This document shows positions 63,684 to 64,000 of a DNA stretch of 64,000 bases, one piece after another; the first letter of the stretch is position 1; each line of letters begins with the position of its first letter. Both the position numbers and the translations under genes were made by a program. The stretch is from Chrysophaeum taylorii (Eukaryota; Sar; Pelagophyceae; Pelagomonadales; Pelagomonadaceae): positions 1 through 64,000 of the forward strand of contig JAQMWT010000135.1 in the NCBI GenBank assembly GCA_029834535.1, given 5' to 3'. The notes under the pieces were generated by a model that made no database searches, was not told the DNA's origin, and saw only the letters and a program-made list of their open reading frames with translations.

Positions 63684-64000
63684 TCACTTTGCTGCGTGGT
63701 TTACATCCAGGCGTTGCGTTGTACGCTTTTTGCCGCTTTTGCGCACTGATCTCTTTTGGCCACTGGCTGGCGGTTCGACGGTTTCTTGCTGTTTCCGTCG
63801 GCTGCTTTCTTCTTCGTCTTTTCCCTTACGATGGAGGACGGTGTCTTCTTCTGAACCTGCGCTTCGCAAAGGTATCCGTCCTCCGAACGGTGCTTTCAGA
63901 ACCTGCGCCTTGCGAGGGCATCCGTCCTCCAGGAGTAGGGTAGCACGTTTTCGCCTCCCGGGCAAACCGGTTGGCGCCGGAACGTTCGCATTGGGACGGA
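63684..64000 (-). CDS. Possible C-terminus of a gene entering from the right edge
   Basis: One minus-strand frame is open from the right edge to TAA at 63684, at least 105 residues. It is strongly basic and polar (KGKDEEESSRRKQQETVEPP, GQKRSVRKSGKKRTTQR), with a nuclear-localisation-like tail. Part of it is encoded by a 46-nt tandem duplication (63853-63884 and 63899-63930). Without the upstream part the family cannot be judged, and chance openness is possible. Confidence 0.3.
   Translation of the reverse strand, partial: RPNANVPAPTGLPGRRKRATLLLEDGCPRKAQVLKAPFGGRIPLRSAGSEEDTVLHRKGKDEEESSRRKQQETVEPPASGQKRSVRKSGKKRTTQRLDVNHAAK

Overview
Nuclear DNA of a eukaryote, most likely a photosynthetic, flagellate-capable ochrophyte (stramenopile) alga of pelagophyte type. 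Evidence: GC-rich coding DNA with short GT-AG introns (about 38-105 nt, many with gtgcg/gtgag donors); phosphoribulokinase and 6-phosphogluconolactonase with signal-peptide-like leaders (PRK has a Phe at the predicted cleavage site, as in ochrophyte plastid proteins); a hybrid histidine kinase; a tyrosinase-like gene of a type I associate with pelagophytes; and a CEP120 centriole protein. The taxon is inference. I saw no rRNA, tRNA or CRISPR array.

Layout. 1-2.7 kb: 3'-truncated DDB1/CPSF-A-type beta-propeller gene on the minus strand. 2.7-8.3 kb: gene-free, with a decayed DDE transposase, microsatellites and dispersed repeats. 8.3-17.3 kb: dense block of hybrid histidine kinase (+), EamA transporter (-), GMC oxidoreductase (-), small unknown gene (+), Sel1/2OG-Fe(II) oxygenase (-), nucleoplasmin-like acidic protein (+). 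17.3-24.2 kb: LINE tail, ankyrin protein, secreted alpha/beta hydrolase, tandem SUMO-like (Rad60/Esc2/NIP45-type) protein. 24.3-27.1 kb: unknown multi-exon coiled-coil gene. 27-34 kb: repeat- and relic-rich, with a damaged tyrosinase-like gene. 34-48 kb: the most compact part: a 2,475-residue NHL/EGF membrane protein divergently paired with TSG101 (53 bp apart); TSG101 overlaps tail-to-tail with an FtsJ-type methyltransferase, whose start codon overlaps the stop of oligopeptidase B; then a motorless 3xWW-MyTH4-FERM protein. 48-56 kb: UBE2C-type E2, 6-phosphogluconolactonase, phosphoribulokinase, ribosomal protein L11, PARP-like ADP-ribosyltransferase. 58.8-63.3 kb: CEP120 and an F-box/Rab-like GTPase fusion. 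The right edge holds the possible C-terminus of another minus-strand gene.

Functional links are mostly loose. PRK and 6-phosphogluconolactonase are adjacent, same-strand sugar-phosphate enzymes with apparent plastid leaders. TSG101, UBE2C, the F-box GTPase, DDB1-like and SUMO-like proteins all belong to ubiquitin-type biology. Exon structures were derived by hand from splice signals and reading-frame continuity; those whose exon sums divide by three are marked as such.
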